Positions 16,130 through 24,596 are shown, numbered from the stretch's first letter. The stretch is 28,534 nucleotides of DNA from Dehalococcoidia bacterium SM23_28_2 (GCA_001303545.1 LJUA01000003.1:1-28534), one strand, 5' to 3'. Notes: generated by a model not told the origin, from the sequence alone. Numbers and translations are program-made.

Positions 16130-17389
16130 CTAGACGCTCTCGATGTCTGCTCCCAGAGACCGCAGCTTCCCGTCCAGGGACTGATAGCCACGGTTCAAGT
16201 GATAGATATCAGAGACCTCTGTCCTGCCGCTGGCGACCAGCCCCGCCAGCACCAGCGCTGCCCCCGCCCGCACGTCGAGAGCGTGAACGCTGGCGCCGCT
16301 GAGAGAACAAGGCCCAATAATGATAGCAGTAGTGGTTCCGGTTGTAAGCACCTCCGCGCCCATCTTTCGCAACTCGCTGACGTACAACAGTCGATTATCG
16401 AAAACCCTCTCGTGGACGTAGCTCACACCCTGCGCCTGAGTGAGAAGAGCAGCCATAGGCGCCTGAAGGTCGGTGGCTAAGCCAGGATAGGGCACCGCCT
16501 GGATGGTCACTGCCTTCAGTTGGTCAGCACCACACACATGCAGGACATCCTCAGCCTCATCTATTTGGACCCCCACCTCCCTGAGCTTGGCCACCAGCGA
16601 GTGCAGGTGGCGGGGCTCCAGCCCGCCTATGCGCACGTCGCCGTTGGTGATGGCGGCGGCGATGGCGAAGGTGCCCGCTTCGATGCGATCGGGGATTATG
16701 CGATGAGCGGTGCCATGGAGGGCATCCACCCCTTTGATCTCTAGAGTGTGAGACCCCGCCCCCTGGATACGCGCACCCATCTTGTTCAACATCTCCGCCA
16801 GGCTGGCGATCTCAGGCTCGGCAGCCGCGTTGACGATAACGGTGGTGCCCTTGGCCAAAGTGGCGGCCATCATCAGGTTCTGGGTGCCCAAGACGCTGGG
16901 ATAGTCCATGAACAGGCGAGCGCCCCGCAGCCTCTTGGCCTCGGCCACGAACTTGTCCCCCTGGCGATGGATATCCGCCCCCATGGCAGCGAAGCCGGCA
17001 AGGTGCACATCGATAGGCCTCTGGCCGATGACATCGCCCCCGGGCGGGCTGCAAGACGCCTGGCCGAAGCGGGCCAACAGGGGGCCCATGACCATGAAGC
17101 TAGCCCGCAGGTTCACCACCTGCTCTGTGGGCGGGGAAAAGGCGGTAATCCGAGCAGCCCTGAGGCCGAGCGTCGAAGACGAAGGCTTCTCGACCTCCAC
17201 GCCCAGGCTTTCCAGCACCTGGGCCATGAACCTTACGTCACCAATGGCGGGGACGTTCTCCAGAGAGCACTCGTCGGGCACTAGGAGGGAAGCAGCCATG
17301 GCAGCCACGGCAGCGTTCTTGGATCCGCTTACCTGCACGCTGCCCTGGAGCCTGTGCCCACCTTCGATGATGAAGCGCTCACCTGCCAT
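16130..17389 (-). CDS. murA: UDP-N-acetylglucosamine 1-carboxyvinyltransferase MurA, Asp variant
   Basis: A 419-residue EPSP-synthase-fold enzyme for the first committed step of peptidoglycan synthesis, transferring enolpyruvate from PEP to UDP-GlcNAc. SGSKNA (21-26) carries the conserved Lys-Asn pair; IPDRIEAGTF and YPGLATDLQAPM hold other active-site residues. In the flexible loop, PGGDVIGQRP has Asp119 where most MurA proteins have the catalytic Cys (C115 in E. coli). Natural and engineered Cys-to-Asp MurA remain active but resist fosfomycin. ATG 17389 is chosen to match usual length, although its RBS is weak; the open frame extends into atpC. It lies 34 bases after atpC. Confidence 0.95.
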   Translation of the reverse strand: MAGERFIIEGGHRLQGSVQVSGSKNAAVAAMAASLLVPDECSLENVPAIGDVRFMAQVLESLGVEVEKPSSSTLGLRAARITAFSPPTEQVVNLRASFMVMGPLLARFGQASCSPPGGDVIGQRPIDVHLAGFAAMGADIHRQGDKFVAEAKRLRGARLFMDYPSVLGTQNLMMAATLAKGTTVIVNAAAEPEIASLAEMLNKMGARIQGAGSHTLEIKGVDALHGTAHRIIPDRIEAGTFAIAAAITNGDVRIGGLEPRHLHSLVAKLREVGVQIDEAEDVLHVCGADQLKAVTIQAVPYPGLATDLQAPMAALLTQAQGVSYVHERVFDNRLLYVSELRKMGAEVLTTGTTTAIIIGPCSLSGASVHALDVRAGAALVLAGLVASGRTEVSDIYHLNRGYQSLDGKLRSLGADIESV

Positions 17390-17423
17390 GAGCTTGTCCC
17401 ATCGCTGGAGGAAAACGCCAGGC

Positions 17424-17867
17424 CTAACCCGTTGGCGGCGGAGGAGCGCCACGGCGACGCCGCCGCGTCTGCTCCACCGCCTTGAGGCGCATGAGGGCCC
17501 GCTTGAGGGCCATCTCCGCCTTCACAACGTCGATGGTCGCTTCCCGCGAGGCCAGCCGCTCCTCGGCGCGGCGGCGGGCCTCTTCCGCCCGCGCTACGTC
17601 GATCTCCTCCCCCCTCTCGGCGGCGTCGGCCAGGATGGTCACCCGATTCTCCCGCACCTCGATGAAGCCGCCGGTGATCGCCATGGCCGTCTCTTCGCCG
17701 CCCTTGACGACGCGCAGAATCCCCGGCTGGATCATGGTCAGGAGGGGCGCGTGCAGGGAAAGAACGCCCAACTGCCCCTCGATGCCGGGGACGACCAGCA
17801 GGTCGACGTCCTCTTCGGAGAAGACGAGCTTCTCGGCGGTGACGATGTCAACGCTAAGCTTTGGCAC
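17424..17867 (-). CDS. atpC: ATP synthase F1 epsilon subunit
   Basis: A 147-residue epsilon subunit. The N-terminal beta-sandwich has DIVTAEKLVF, VPGIEGQLGVL and HAPLLT; the C-terminal part is a basic two-helix domain rich in Arg and Ala. It joins the gamma subunit to the c-ring and can inhibit ATP hydrolysis. The start is a GTG at 17867 inside the end of atpD, with a GAGGAG ten bases upstream and a 14-base overlap, so its translation is probably coupled to atpD. The longer open frame upstream is an out-of-frame reading of atpD. The tail ends in Arg- and Pro-rich residues. Confidence 0.9.
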   Translation of the reverse strand: MPKLSVDIVTAEKLVFSEEDVDLLVVPGIEGQLGVLSLHAPLLTMIQPGILRVVKGGEETAMAITGGFIEVRENRVTILADAAERGEEIDVARAEEARRRAEERLASREATIDVVKAEMALKRALMRLKAVEQTRRRRRGAPPPPTG

Positions 17868-19293
17868 CGGTTGATGACTCCTCGGGCTCAGCCCCCGCTG
17901 CTTCCTTCTCCATCTGCTCCGCCTGCTCCGCCGCCTCCTCGATGGTGCCCACCATGTAGAAGGCCTGCTCCGGCAGGTGATCCCACTTCCCCTCCAGGAT
18001 CTCCTTGAAGCCCCGCACCGTCTCGCGGATGGGCACGTACTTGCCGGAGCGGCCGGTGAAGGCCTCGGCCACGAACATGGGCTGGGAGAGGAAGCGCTGG
18101 ATCTTGCGGGCACGCATCACCGTCAGCTTGTCCTCCTCCGATAGCTCCTCCATGCCCAGGATGGCGATGATGTCCTGAAGCTCCCGGTAGCGCTGGAGTA
18201 CGGCCTGCACGCCGCGGGCCGTCTGGTAGTGCTCCTCGCCCACGATGCGCGGGTCGAGGATGCGAGAGAAGGAGGTAAGGGGATCCACCGCGGGGTAGAT
18301 GCCCATCTCGGAGATGGCGCGGTCGAGGGCGACGACGGCGTCCAGATGGCCGAAGGTGGCCACAATGCCGGGGTCGGTGTAGTCGTCGGCCGGCACGTAG
18401 ATGGCCTGGAAGGAGGTGATCGAGCCCCGCTTGGTGGAGGTGATGCGCTCCTCCAGGGCGCCGATGTCGGTGGAGAGAGTGGGCTGATAGCCGACCGCCG
18501 AGGGCATCCGCCCCAGCAGAGCGGAGACCTCCATGTTGGCCAGGATGTAGCGATAGATGTTATCGATGAACAGAAGGACGTCCTGCCCTTCGACCTCGCG
18601 GAAGTACTCGGCCATGGTGACGCCGGTGAGGCCAACGCGGGCCCGCACGCCCGGCGGCTCGTTCATCTGGCCGAAGACAAGGACGGTCTTGTCGATGACG
18701 CCGGAGCCCTTCATCTCGAACCAGAGGTCGTTGCCTTCGCGGGAGCGCTCGCCCACGCCGGCGAAAACGGAGGTGCCGCCGTGCTCGCGGGCGATGTTGC
18801 GGATGAGCTCCATGATGACGACGGTCTTGCCCACGCCGGCACCGCCGTAGGCGCCCACCTTGCCACCCCTGGGAAACGGACAGATGAGGTCCATGACCTT
18901 GAGGCCGGTCTCCAGCATGGTGGTCGTCGTCTCCTGCTCCTCCATGGAAGGCGGCGGACGATGGATGGGCCAGTGGTCTGCGGCCTCAACATCGCCCAGG
19001 TTGTCGATGGGCTCACCCAGTACGTTGAACAGGCGACCAAGGGTGCCCGGCCCTACCGGCACCTTGATGGGGCTGTCCAGGTCGACGGCCTCGGCACCCC
19101 GGCGGAGGCCGTCGGTGGTGCCCATAGCCAGGCAGCGCACCCAGTTGTTGCCCAGGTGCTGCTGCACCTCGGCCAGCATCTTGCTGCCGCCCATGTCCAC
19201 CTCGATAGCATCGTTGACCGACGGCAGTTCATCCACCGGGAACTCCCCGTCTATCACAGTGCCCATAACCTGGACTATCTTTCCTTTTGCCAT
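17854..19293 (-). CDS. atpD: ATP synthase F1 beta subunit
   Basis: A 479-residue catalytic beta subunit. The Walker A motif GGAGVGKT is at 150-157, with GERSREGNDL, the Walker B strand VLLFIDNIYRY, and ALDRAISEMGIYPAVDPL further on. Three copies alternate with AtpA and carry the ATP-forming sites. The C-terminus has a Glu/Ala-rich tail beyond the helical domain. It begins 38 bases after atpG and overlaps atpC. The motif order and length are normal. Confidence 0.97.
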   Translation of the reverse strand: MAKGKIVQVMGTVIDGEFPVDELPSVNDAIEVDMGGSKMLAEVQQHLGNNWVRCLAMGTTDGLRRGAEAVDLDSPIKVPVGPGTLGRLFNVLGEPIDNLGDVEAADHWPIHRPPPSMEEQETTTTMLETGLKVMDLICPFPRGGKVGAYGGAGVGKTVVIMELIRNIAREHGGTSVFAGVGERSREGNDLWFEMKGSGVIDKTVLVFGQMNEPPGVRARVGLTGVTMAEYFREVEGQDVLLFIDNIYRYILANMEVSALLGRMPSAVGYQPTLSTDIGALEERITSTKRGSITSFQAIYVPADDYTDPGIVATFGHLDAVVALDRAISEMGIYPAVDPLTSFSRILDPRIVGEEHYQTARGVQAVLQRYRELQDIIAILGMEELSEEDKLTVMRARKIQRFLSQPMFVAEAFTGRSGKYVPIRETVRGFKEILEGKWDHLPEQAFYMVGTIEEAAEQAEQMEKEAAGAEPEESSTGAKA

Positions 19294-19331
19294 AGCATCA
19301 CCGTTTCACAAGCTTATTCACATTCAACAAT

Positions 19332-20204
19332 CTAGCGTTCTGTTCTGAGTATCTCGGCGCCGCCGGTCAGCTCCAGAAGCTCCTTGGTTATGCTCTCCTG
19401 GCGGGCCTTGTTGTAGGTCAGGGTAAGCTCGCGGATCATATCGTTGGCGTTGTCGGTAGCGCTGCGCATGGCCACCATGCGCGCCGATTGCTCGCTGGCC
19501 AGCGCCTCCAGCAGCGCCTCGTAGAGCTGTCGCTCCACATAGCGAGGCAGAAGCTCAGCCATGATGGACTCCCGCGAGGGCTCGTAGATGTAGTCCACCT
19601 CCCAGGTAGCCACCTCCGCAGGAGGTTCCACCGGCAACAGCTTGAAGATCTGCGGCCGCTGAACCATGGTGTTCACGAACAAAGCATAACTCAGATAGAC
19701 CTCATCGGCCAGGCCATAGGTGTAGTCATCCATGGCCACCCGAGCGGCGGGCCGCACGTCCTCATAGCCGGGGTAGTCGCCCAGGCCGATGAATTCGGCT
19801 ACTATCTCCGCGCCAGAACGGCGGAAGAAGTCACGCCCCTTGCGGCCGATGCAGATGAGCCTGGCGGGCAACTGCCGCTCGACAATGAAGGAGGCGGTAT
19901 GGCGATTGAGATTGGCGGGCAGGCCGCCGCAGAGGCCGCGGTCGGGCGTAATGAGGATGATGTCGATGGACTGCACCTGACGCCGGCGCATGAGCGGATG
20001 GATGGCCTCCGGATCCTGAAGAGGCAGGGTCTCGGCCAGGCTGGCCAGAACCGAGCGCATCTTCTCCGCATAGGGACGGCCGGCCAGAGCGCGCGTCTGG
20101 GCCCGCCTCATCTTGGAGGCAGCCACCAGCTCCATGGCCTTGGTTATCTTGGCCGTGTTCTCCACGGTGCGAATGCGTCGGCGAATTTGGCGCAGGGTAG
20201 CCAT
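19332..20204 (-). CDS. atpG: ATP synthase F1 gamma subunit
   Basis: A 290-residue gamma subunit, the central rotor shaft. The N-terminal helix (RQIRRRIRTVENTAKITKAMELVAA begins it, residues 5-29) and the C-terminal MRSATDNANDMI...LTYNKARQ helix form the coiled coil inside the alpha3beta3 ring. The middle Rossmann-like part contains ITPDRGLCGGLPANLNR. It starts two bases after the atpA stop. No unusual features. Confidence 0.96.
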   Translation of the reverse strand: MATLRQIRRRIRTVENTAKITKAMELVAASKMRRAQTRALAGRPYAEKMRSVLASLAETLPLQDPEAIHPLMRRRQVQSIDIILITPDRGLCGGLPANLNRHTASFIVERQLPARLICIGRKGRDFFRRSGAEIVAEFIGLGDYPGYEDVRPAARVAMDDYTYGLADEVYLSYALFVNTMVQRPQIFKLLPVEPPAEVATWEVDYIYEPSRESIMAELLPRYVERQLYEALLEALASEQSARMVAMRSATDNANDMIRELTLTYNKARQESITKELLELTGGAEILRTER

Positions 20205-20206
20205 GA

Positions 20207-21724
20207 TTACTCCGTCAGAGGGGCGCTCTTCTTGAACTCGGCGATGGCTGCCTTCAGCTTGTCCTCGGTCTCAGGGGTGATCTGCTTCTGCTCTTCGATG
20301 TCCTTGCCTATGTCGGGGTGGTTGGCCTCCATGAAGCGATGGAATGCAGTCTCGAAGGACTGTACCTTGGCCACCTCCACGTCATCCAGGTAGCCCCTCA
20401 CCGCCGCGTAGAGGATCTCGACCTGCTGATGCATAGGCATGGGCTCGTACTGAGGCTGCTTGAGCACCTCGGTGAGGCGCTGGCCGCGCTCCAGCTGGCG
20501 ACGGGTGGCCACATCCAGCTCAGCGGTGCCGAACTGAGCGAAGGCCTGCAACTCGCGGAACTGCGCCAGGTCCAGACGCAGGCGACCGGCTACGTTGCGC
20601 ATGGCACGCGTCTGGGCAGTACCGCCCACACGCGAGACCGAGAGCCCCACGTTCACCGCCGGACGGATTCCGGCGTTGAACAGGTCGGTCTCCAGATAGA
20701 TCTGGCCGTCGGTGATGGAGATGACGTTGGTGGGGATGTAGGCGGAGATGTCGCCCGCCTGGGTCTCGATGATGGGCAGGGCAGTGAGGGAGCCGCCGCC
20801 GTATTCTGGAGCGAGCTTGGCCGCCCGCTCCAGAAGGCGACTGTGCAGGTAGAAGACGTCGCCGGGGTAGGCCTCGCGGCCGGGCGGCCGGCGCAGGAGC
20901 AGTGACATCTGTCGATAGGACCAGGCATGCTTGCTGAGGTCGTCGTACACCACCAGGGCATCGCGGCCCTGCTCCATGAACTCCTCGCCGATGGCGCAGG
21001 CAGCGTAGGGGGCCACATACTGAAGGGCGGCGGGATCGGAGGCGTTGGCCGCCACCACGATGGTGTGCTCCATGGCACCGTGCTGCTCGAGGGTGGCCAC
21101 CACCTGGGCCACCTTGGAGGTCTTCTGACCGATGGCCGCGTAGATGCAGACGAGGTCACCGCCCTTCTGGTTGACAATCGTATCGGTGCCGATGGCTGAC
21201 TTGCCGCTGGAGCGGTCGCCAATGATCAGCTCGCGCTGGCCGCGGCCGAGGGGGATCATGGAATCGATGGCCTTGATCCCCGTCTGAACGGGGGTATCCA
21301 CGCTCTTGCGGACTACCACGCTGGGGGCGATGCGCTCTACCGGCCGGGTCTTGTCGCGGGGAACCGGCCCCTTGCCGTCCAGAGGGTTGCCCAGGGGGTC
21401 AATCACCCGCCCGATGAGGGCATCGCCCACCGGCACCTCGACGATGCGGCCGGTGGACCGCACCTCGTCCCCTTCCTTGATCTCGGTGTAGTCGCCGAGA
21501 ATGATGGCGCCGACCATGTCCTCTTCCAGGTTCAGGGACAGGCCCATGATGTCGTTGGGGAACTGAAGGATCTCGTTGTACATGCAGCCCTGGAGACCGT
21601 GGACGCGAGCGATGCCATCGCCGGCCTCCACCACCGTGCCCACATCCACCGCCGTGACCTGGCCGCCGAACTGCTCGATCTGCTGTCGAATGATAGAAGC
21701 TATCTCTTCCGGTCGTACCGCCAT
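20207..21724 (-). CDS. atpA: ATP synthase F1 alpha subunit
   Basis: A 505-residue alpha subunit with regulatory nucleotide sites. The P-loop is GDRSSGKS (169-176), a slight variant of the usual GDRQTGKT. VYDDLSKHAWSYRQMSLLLRRPPGREAYPGDVFY-type segments (about 258-292) and the PAVNVGLSVSRVGG region match the family. The ATG at 21724 follows a spacer that holds a three-way-junction element; no strong RBS is obvious (GGTGATAGGGGGAAATGG). This structured leader might influence atpA output, since F1 needs three alpha subunits for one delta (inference). Confidence 0.96.
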   Translation of the reverse strand: MAVRPEEIASIIRQQIEQFGGQVTAVDVGTVVEAGDGIARVHGLQGCMYNEILQFPNDIMGLSLNLEEDMVGAIILGDYTEIKEGDEVRSTGRIVEVPVGDALIGRVIDPLGNPLDGKGPVPRDKTRPVERIAPSVVVRKSVDTPVQTGIKAIDSMIPLGRGQRELIIGDRSSGKSAIGTDTIVNQKGGDLVCIYAAIGQKTSKVAQVVATLEQHGAMEHTIVVAANASDPAALQYVAPYAACAIGEEFMEQGRDALVVYDDLSKHAWSYRQMSLLLRRPPGREAYPGDVFYLHSRLLERAAKLAPEYGGGSLTALPIIETQAGDISAYIPTNVISITDGQIYLETDLFNAGIRPAVNVGLSVSRVGGTAQTRAMRNVAGRLRLDLAQFRELQAFAQFGTAELDVATRRQLERGQRLTEVLKQPQYEPMPMHQQVEILYAAVRGYLDDVEVAKVQSFETAFHRFMEANHPDIGKDIEEQKQITPETEDKLKAAIAEFKKSAPLTE

Positions 21725-21746
21725 TTCCCCCTATCACCACCTTCCA

Positions 21747-21798
21747 GTAGCTGCAGACCTTCGGGTCTGCATTGGCAGGGCTGAAGCCCTGCAGCTAC
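21747..21798. repeat. Three-way-junction REP-like palindromic element between atpH and atpA
   Basis: In 52 bases three perfect helices nest: outer GTAGCT (21747-21752) with AGCTAC (21793-21798); first arm GCAGACC-TTCG-GGTCTGC (21753-21770); second arm GCAGGGC-TGAA-GCCCTGC (21775-21792); with ATTG as linker. Both arms share GCAG/CTGC ends and tetraloops. The fold exists on either strand. It sits in the 86-base atpH-atpA spacer and has no T-run. It looks like a dispersed extragenic palindrome rather than a terminator; copy number elsewhere in the genome is unknown. Confidence 0.75.
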
Positions 21799-21810
21799 CT
21801 GATTTCAAGT

Positions 21811-22350
21811 CTAGCGCTCCTGACCCGCCAGGTTTCTCTTCAGGGCCAGAAGCCTGCTGCGGGTGCTGCCGTCGATGAGGCGGTCGCCCACGCGGGCCAC
21901 CAGCCCTCCGACGATTTCCGGCTCCACCTCCAGATGGGCAATCACCTTCTTGCCCGTTATCCGGCTCAGCCTTTCCTCCACCGCCCGCCGCTCCGGTTCG
22001 GACAGAGGAACGGCCGTGACCACACTGGCGTGGGCGACGCCGCTATGCTCGTCCACCAGGTCGCGATAAGCCTCGGCAACCTGGGAGGCGATGCCCACTC
22101 GCCCTTTGGCCACCAGCAGCTTGGCCAGGTTCATGACCAGCGGGTCGATCCCCTCCAGAACGCCCTCCAGCAGGCGATGCCTGTCGGCCAGGGCCACCTT
22201 GGTGCTGCTAAGGATGGCCATAGCCTGAGGGTCGGCCATGACCTGGGCCACCAGGGCCAGGTCGGCAACCCACTGCTCCAGGCTATCGCGATCGCGGGCG
22301 ATCTCGAAGGCCGCCTGAGCGTATCGCTTGGCTGCCGTGTCGCGAATCAT
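21811..22350 (-). CDS. atpH: ATP synthase F1 delta subunit
   Basis: A 179-residue delta subunit (OSCP). The N-terminal helical bundle starts AAKRYAQAAFEIA, and the C-terminal domain has RITGKKVIAHLEVEPEIVGGLVARVGDRLIDGS, typical of the family (about 133-165). It joins the top of F1 to the peripheral stalk of AtpF. It overlaps atpF by four bases and is followed by the structured 86-base spacer ahead of atpA, the only sizeable gap within the F1 genes. Confidence 0.93.
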   Translation of the reverse strand: MIRDTAAKRYAQAAFEIARDRDSLEQWVADLALVAQVMADPQAMAILSSTKVALADRHRLLEGVLEGIDPLVMNLAKLLVAKGRVGIASQVAEAYRDLVDEHSGVAHASVVTAVPLSEPERRAVEERLSRITGKKVIAHLEVEPEIVGGLVARVGDRLIDGSTRSRLLALKRNLAGQER

Positions 22351-22916
22351 GATCTGGGTTCTGACCCGGAAGGCGGCTGGTCGCCGTCACCGCCCAGGGT
22401 GGACTCGGCCAGCGCCTCTTCGATAAGGCGCCGGTGAGCCTTCGGGTCCAGTGACTGGCCGATGACCTTCTCGGCGGCCTCGATGGTAAGGCCGGCAAAC
22501 TCCCGCCTCAGGTCAGCAATGGCGCTGTCCCGCTCGAGCTGAATCTCACCACGAGCGCGATCGACCAGCGCCTCGGCATCCTGACGCGCCTGCTGATGGG
22601 CTTCCTCCTGAATGCGGGCCGCTATCTGCTGGGCCTGGCCGATGACGGCCTGCCCCTCCTGGCGCGCTCGCTCCAATTGAGCCTGCACGTCTTGCTCAGC
22701 TCGGGCTGCGCTCTGTTTGGCCTGCTCCGCCGCCTCCAGCCCCTCCTGGATGCGCCGCCTTCGCTCGTCTAGCATGCGCATCATCGGCTTGTAGGCGAAG
22801 ATGCTGAGCAGGATCAGGAGGATGGTGAAGTTGATAAGTTGAGCCAGCAGGCTGGGAAGGTTGATCCCCAGGGTCTTCAGCCCGTCGACGAAACCGGCGA
22901 GGAAAACTGGCTCCAT
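22347..22916 (-). CDS. atpF: ATP synthase Fo b subunit
   Basis: A 189-residue b subunit. One membrane helix lies near residues 22-43 (LLAQLINFTILLILLSIFAY), then KPMMRMLDERRRRIQEGLE and a long charged coiled coil to about 160. It is the peripheral stalk that holds F1 against the a subunit. The C-terminal 15 residues are Gly/Ser/Pro-rich. There is a single b gene, so a homodimer is expected. The gap to atpE is 32 bases. Confidence 0.94.
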   Translation of the reverse strand: MEPVFLAGFVDGLKTLGINLPSLLAQLINFTILLILLSIFAYKPMMRMLDERRRRIQEGLEAAEQAKQSAARAEQDVQAQLERARQEGQAVIGQAQQIAARIQEEAHQQARQDAEALVDRARGEIQLERDSAIADLRREFAGLTIEAAEKVIGQSLDPKAHRRLIEEALAESTLGGDGDQPPSGSEPRS

Positions 22917-22948
22917 CGGTCGAATCTCCGCACAGTCCTCACGCCGGC

Positions 22949-23254
22949 CTAGAAGACGAAGCCGATCATGACCGCCACCACCAGCGCATAAATGCCGATG
23001 GCCTCGGCGAAGGCCAGACCGAGGATCATGTTCACCTGAATGGCCGGCAGGGCCTCCGGGTTGCGGCCCAGGGCGTCCATGGCTCGGCCCACCAGGTTGC
23101 CGATAGCCAGGGCCGGCCCCAGGGCTCCAAAGGCCATGGCCAAACCAGCCGCCAGGTACTTCATACCGTCATCGCTTATGTTGAAATTCGTGCCCTGCGC
23201 CACGTACTGGGCAGCCGCCTCCAGCGGCGGGACAATGGCGAGCAGCAGCTCCAT
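22949..23254 (-). CDS. atpE: ATP synthase Fo c subunit, proton type
   Basis: A 101-residue two-helix c subunit, about 20-25 residues longer than usual owing to an N-terminal extension (to about residue 30). The loop GRNPEA (63-68) contacts gamma/epsilon. The ion-carrying acid is Glu84 in AFAEAIGIYA. Sodium-type c subunits need a Gln in helix 1 and Ser/Thr after the Glu; here these are Ile and Ala-Ile, so proton coupling is predicted. The extension may be a signal-like segment or periplasmic tail. Confidence 0.94.
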   Translation of the reverse strand: MELLLAIVPPLEAAAQYVAQGTNFNISDDGMKYLAAGLAMAFGALGPALAIGNLVGRAMDALGRNPEALPAIQVNMILGLAFAEAIGIYALVVAVMIGFVF

Positions 23255-23274
23255 TTACTTACCTCCTTCTGCCG

Positions 23275-24369
23275 CTATTGCTCAGAGCCTACCAGTTGGC
23301 TCTCTGTTGTCTGTGTCTTATGCACCTCGGCCTCCGCCTCCTCAGCGCCAGGAGGCTCCCCGTGAGCCACGGCGATCATGCCGAACACCAACGTCAGGGC
23401 GGCGAAGATGAACGCTTGGATGAGCCCGACGAAGAGCTCCAGGCCGTAGAAAGGCAGGGTCAAGACTAGAGGAATAAGGAATGTGAACATCAGGATCACC
23501 ACTTCGCCGGCGAACATGTTGCCGAACAGACGGAAGGTGAAGCTGATCAGGCGCACCATCTCCGAGACGAGCTCCAGAAACCCCACGAAGGCGTCCACGA
23601 CGCCCTGGAATACCTGGCTGGGGGAGAGTCTTCGTATGCCCCGCAGCAGGCCGCCGAGGTTGAAGAACTTGCGGCCGTAGGCGAAAAAGCCGAGGGTGCT
23701 TATGCCCCAGAACTCCACGAAGATGGCCGACATGATGGCCAGGGCCAGAGGCGTGTTGAGGTCGGTGTTGACACCGCGCAGGAAGGGGCGGATCTCGCCC
23801 ACGAAGTTGCCTTTGTCCCTCTCCTCCTCTGCCTTCTGCGCCGCCTCAGGGTCGTCCTTGTCTATTGTCTGCCCCTGCAGTTGGCTGGGGCTGGACAGGC
23901 TAACGTAGGTGGCGGGCAGCGGTCCAAGGTCAACCTTCTCCATCACGAAGCCGTGTTCCTCCTCCTGGCCCAGGCCGATGACGTTGAAGATGGGGAAGAG
24001 GGAGAACCAGTTGGCGAACAGGACGAAGAAGAAGATGGTGGCCACCGCCGGGAAGAAGCGGCGACCGTTATTTTCGCCGGCGATGCTCACCACCAGATTG
24101 TAGAAGGCCTCGATAATGGCCTCCAGCAGGTTCTGGACGCCGCGCGGAACGAGTTCCCAGCGTCGGCTGGCCAAGAACACCAGGCCGATCATCAGAGCCA
24201 CCACCAGCCAGGAAGTGATCATGGTGTTGGTGATGTTGATCTTCCAGAAGGAGTAGAGGGTCTCCGGCTTGATCTGGATATGGGGAGTAGGGCCTCGTAG
24301 GAAGACGAAGCCCGCCAGGATCAGGATGATCAGGCCAACGATGACCAGCCGGAGCCTGATGCCCTTCAT
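23275..24369 (-). CDS. atpB: ATP synthase Fo a subunit with long inter-helix insertion
   Basis: A 364-residue a subunit, clearly longer than the roughly 230-270 usual in many bacteria. The essential Arg280 lies in SFTFRLFGNMFAGEV. Membrane helices occur near 8-24, 52-67, 110-133, 207-230, 265-300 and 305-335. Residues about 134-198 form a charged insertion (EEEHGF, DKDDPEAAQKAEEERDKG) before the conserved RGVNTDLNTPLALA segment. This type of long AtpB is known from Chloroflexota and some relatives. The C-terminal tail is Glu-rich. It overlaps atpZ by four bases (ATGA). Confidence 0.94.
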   Translation of the reverse strand: MKGIRLRLVIVGLIILILAGFVFLRGPTPHIQIKPETLYSFWKINITNTMITSWLVVALMIGLVFLASRRWELVPRGVQNLLEAIIEAFYNLVVSIAGENNGRRFFPAVATIFFFVLFANWFSLFPIFNVIGLGQEEEHGFVMEKVDLGPLPATYVSLSSPSQLQGQTIDKDDPEAAQKAEEERDKGNFVGEIRPFLRGVNTDLNTPLALAIMSAIFVEFWGISTLGFFAYGRKFFNLGGLLRGIRRLSPSQVFQGVVDAFVGFLELVSEMVRLISFTFRLFGNMFAGEVVILMFTFLIPLVLTLPFYGLELFVGLIQAFIFAALTLVFGMIAVAHGEPPGAEEAEAEVHKTQTTESQLVGSEQ

Positions 24370-24596
24370 CGGTCATCTCCTTGCCGTGGCCGCCGCAAAT
24401 TCAACTCCTCGACCAGCATGAAATAGCCCCCGAGGAAAGCCAGGATAAGGCCCAGGAAAAGACCCAAGAGGGTGAAAATATGGTCTTTCTCCACCTGTCG
24501 GTCGAGCAGTACGCCGCCGACGATGCCGACAACTATGCAGAGGGCAAAGTACCAGCCAATCCCCAATAGCCTGACGGCTGGTGGCAACCTGCCCAT
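24366..24596 (-). CDS. atpZ: AtpZ/AtpI-like small membrane protein of ATP synthase operon
   Basis: A 76-residue protein with two membrane helices (about 10-30 and 42-62), separated by LLDRQVEKDHIF. It matches the small AtpZ/AtpI-like proteins that start many atp operons and are implicated in c-ring assembly or Mg/Ca handling. The ATG at 24596 has AAGGAG (24602-24607) five bases upstream, right beside a 9-bp hairpin. It overlaps atpB. AtpI versus AtpZ is hard to separate at this length. Confidence 0.8.
   Translation of the reverse strand: MGRLPPAVRLLGIGWYFALCIVVGIVGGVLLDRQVEKDHIFTLLGLFLGLILAFLGGYFMLVEELNLRRPRQGDDR

Noticed and set aside
15338..16480. 380-codon plus-strand open frame opposite mreB and murA
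   Set aside because: It has no family motifs and is antisense to two well-conserved genes; high GC makes such shadow frames common.
17868..18113. N-terminal extension of AtpC
   Set aside because: This Ser/Arg/Pro-rich stretch is the atpD sequence in another frame; the epsilon family begins at the GTG at 17867.
18229..19335. 368-codon plus-strand open frame opposite atpD
   Set aside because: Composition is His/Gly/Asp-rich as expected for the complement of a coding strand, without recognisable domains.
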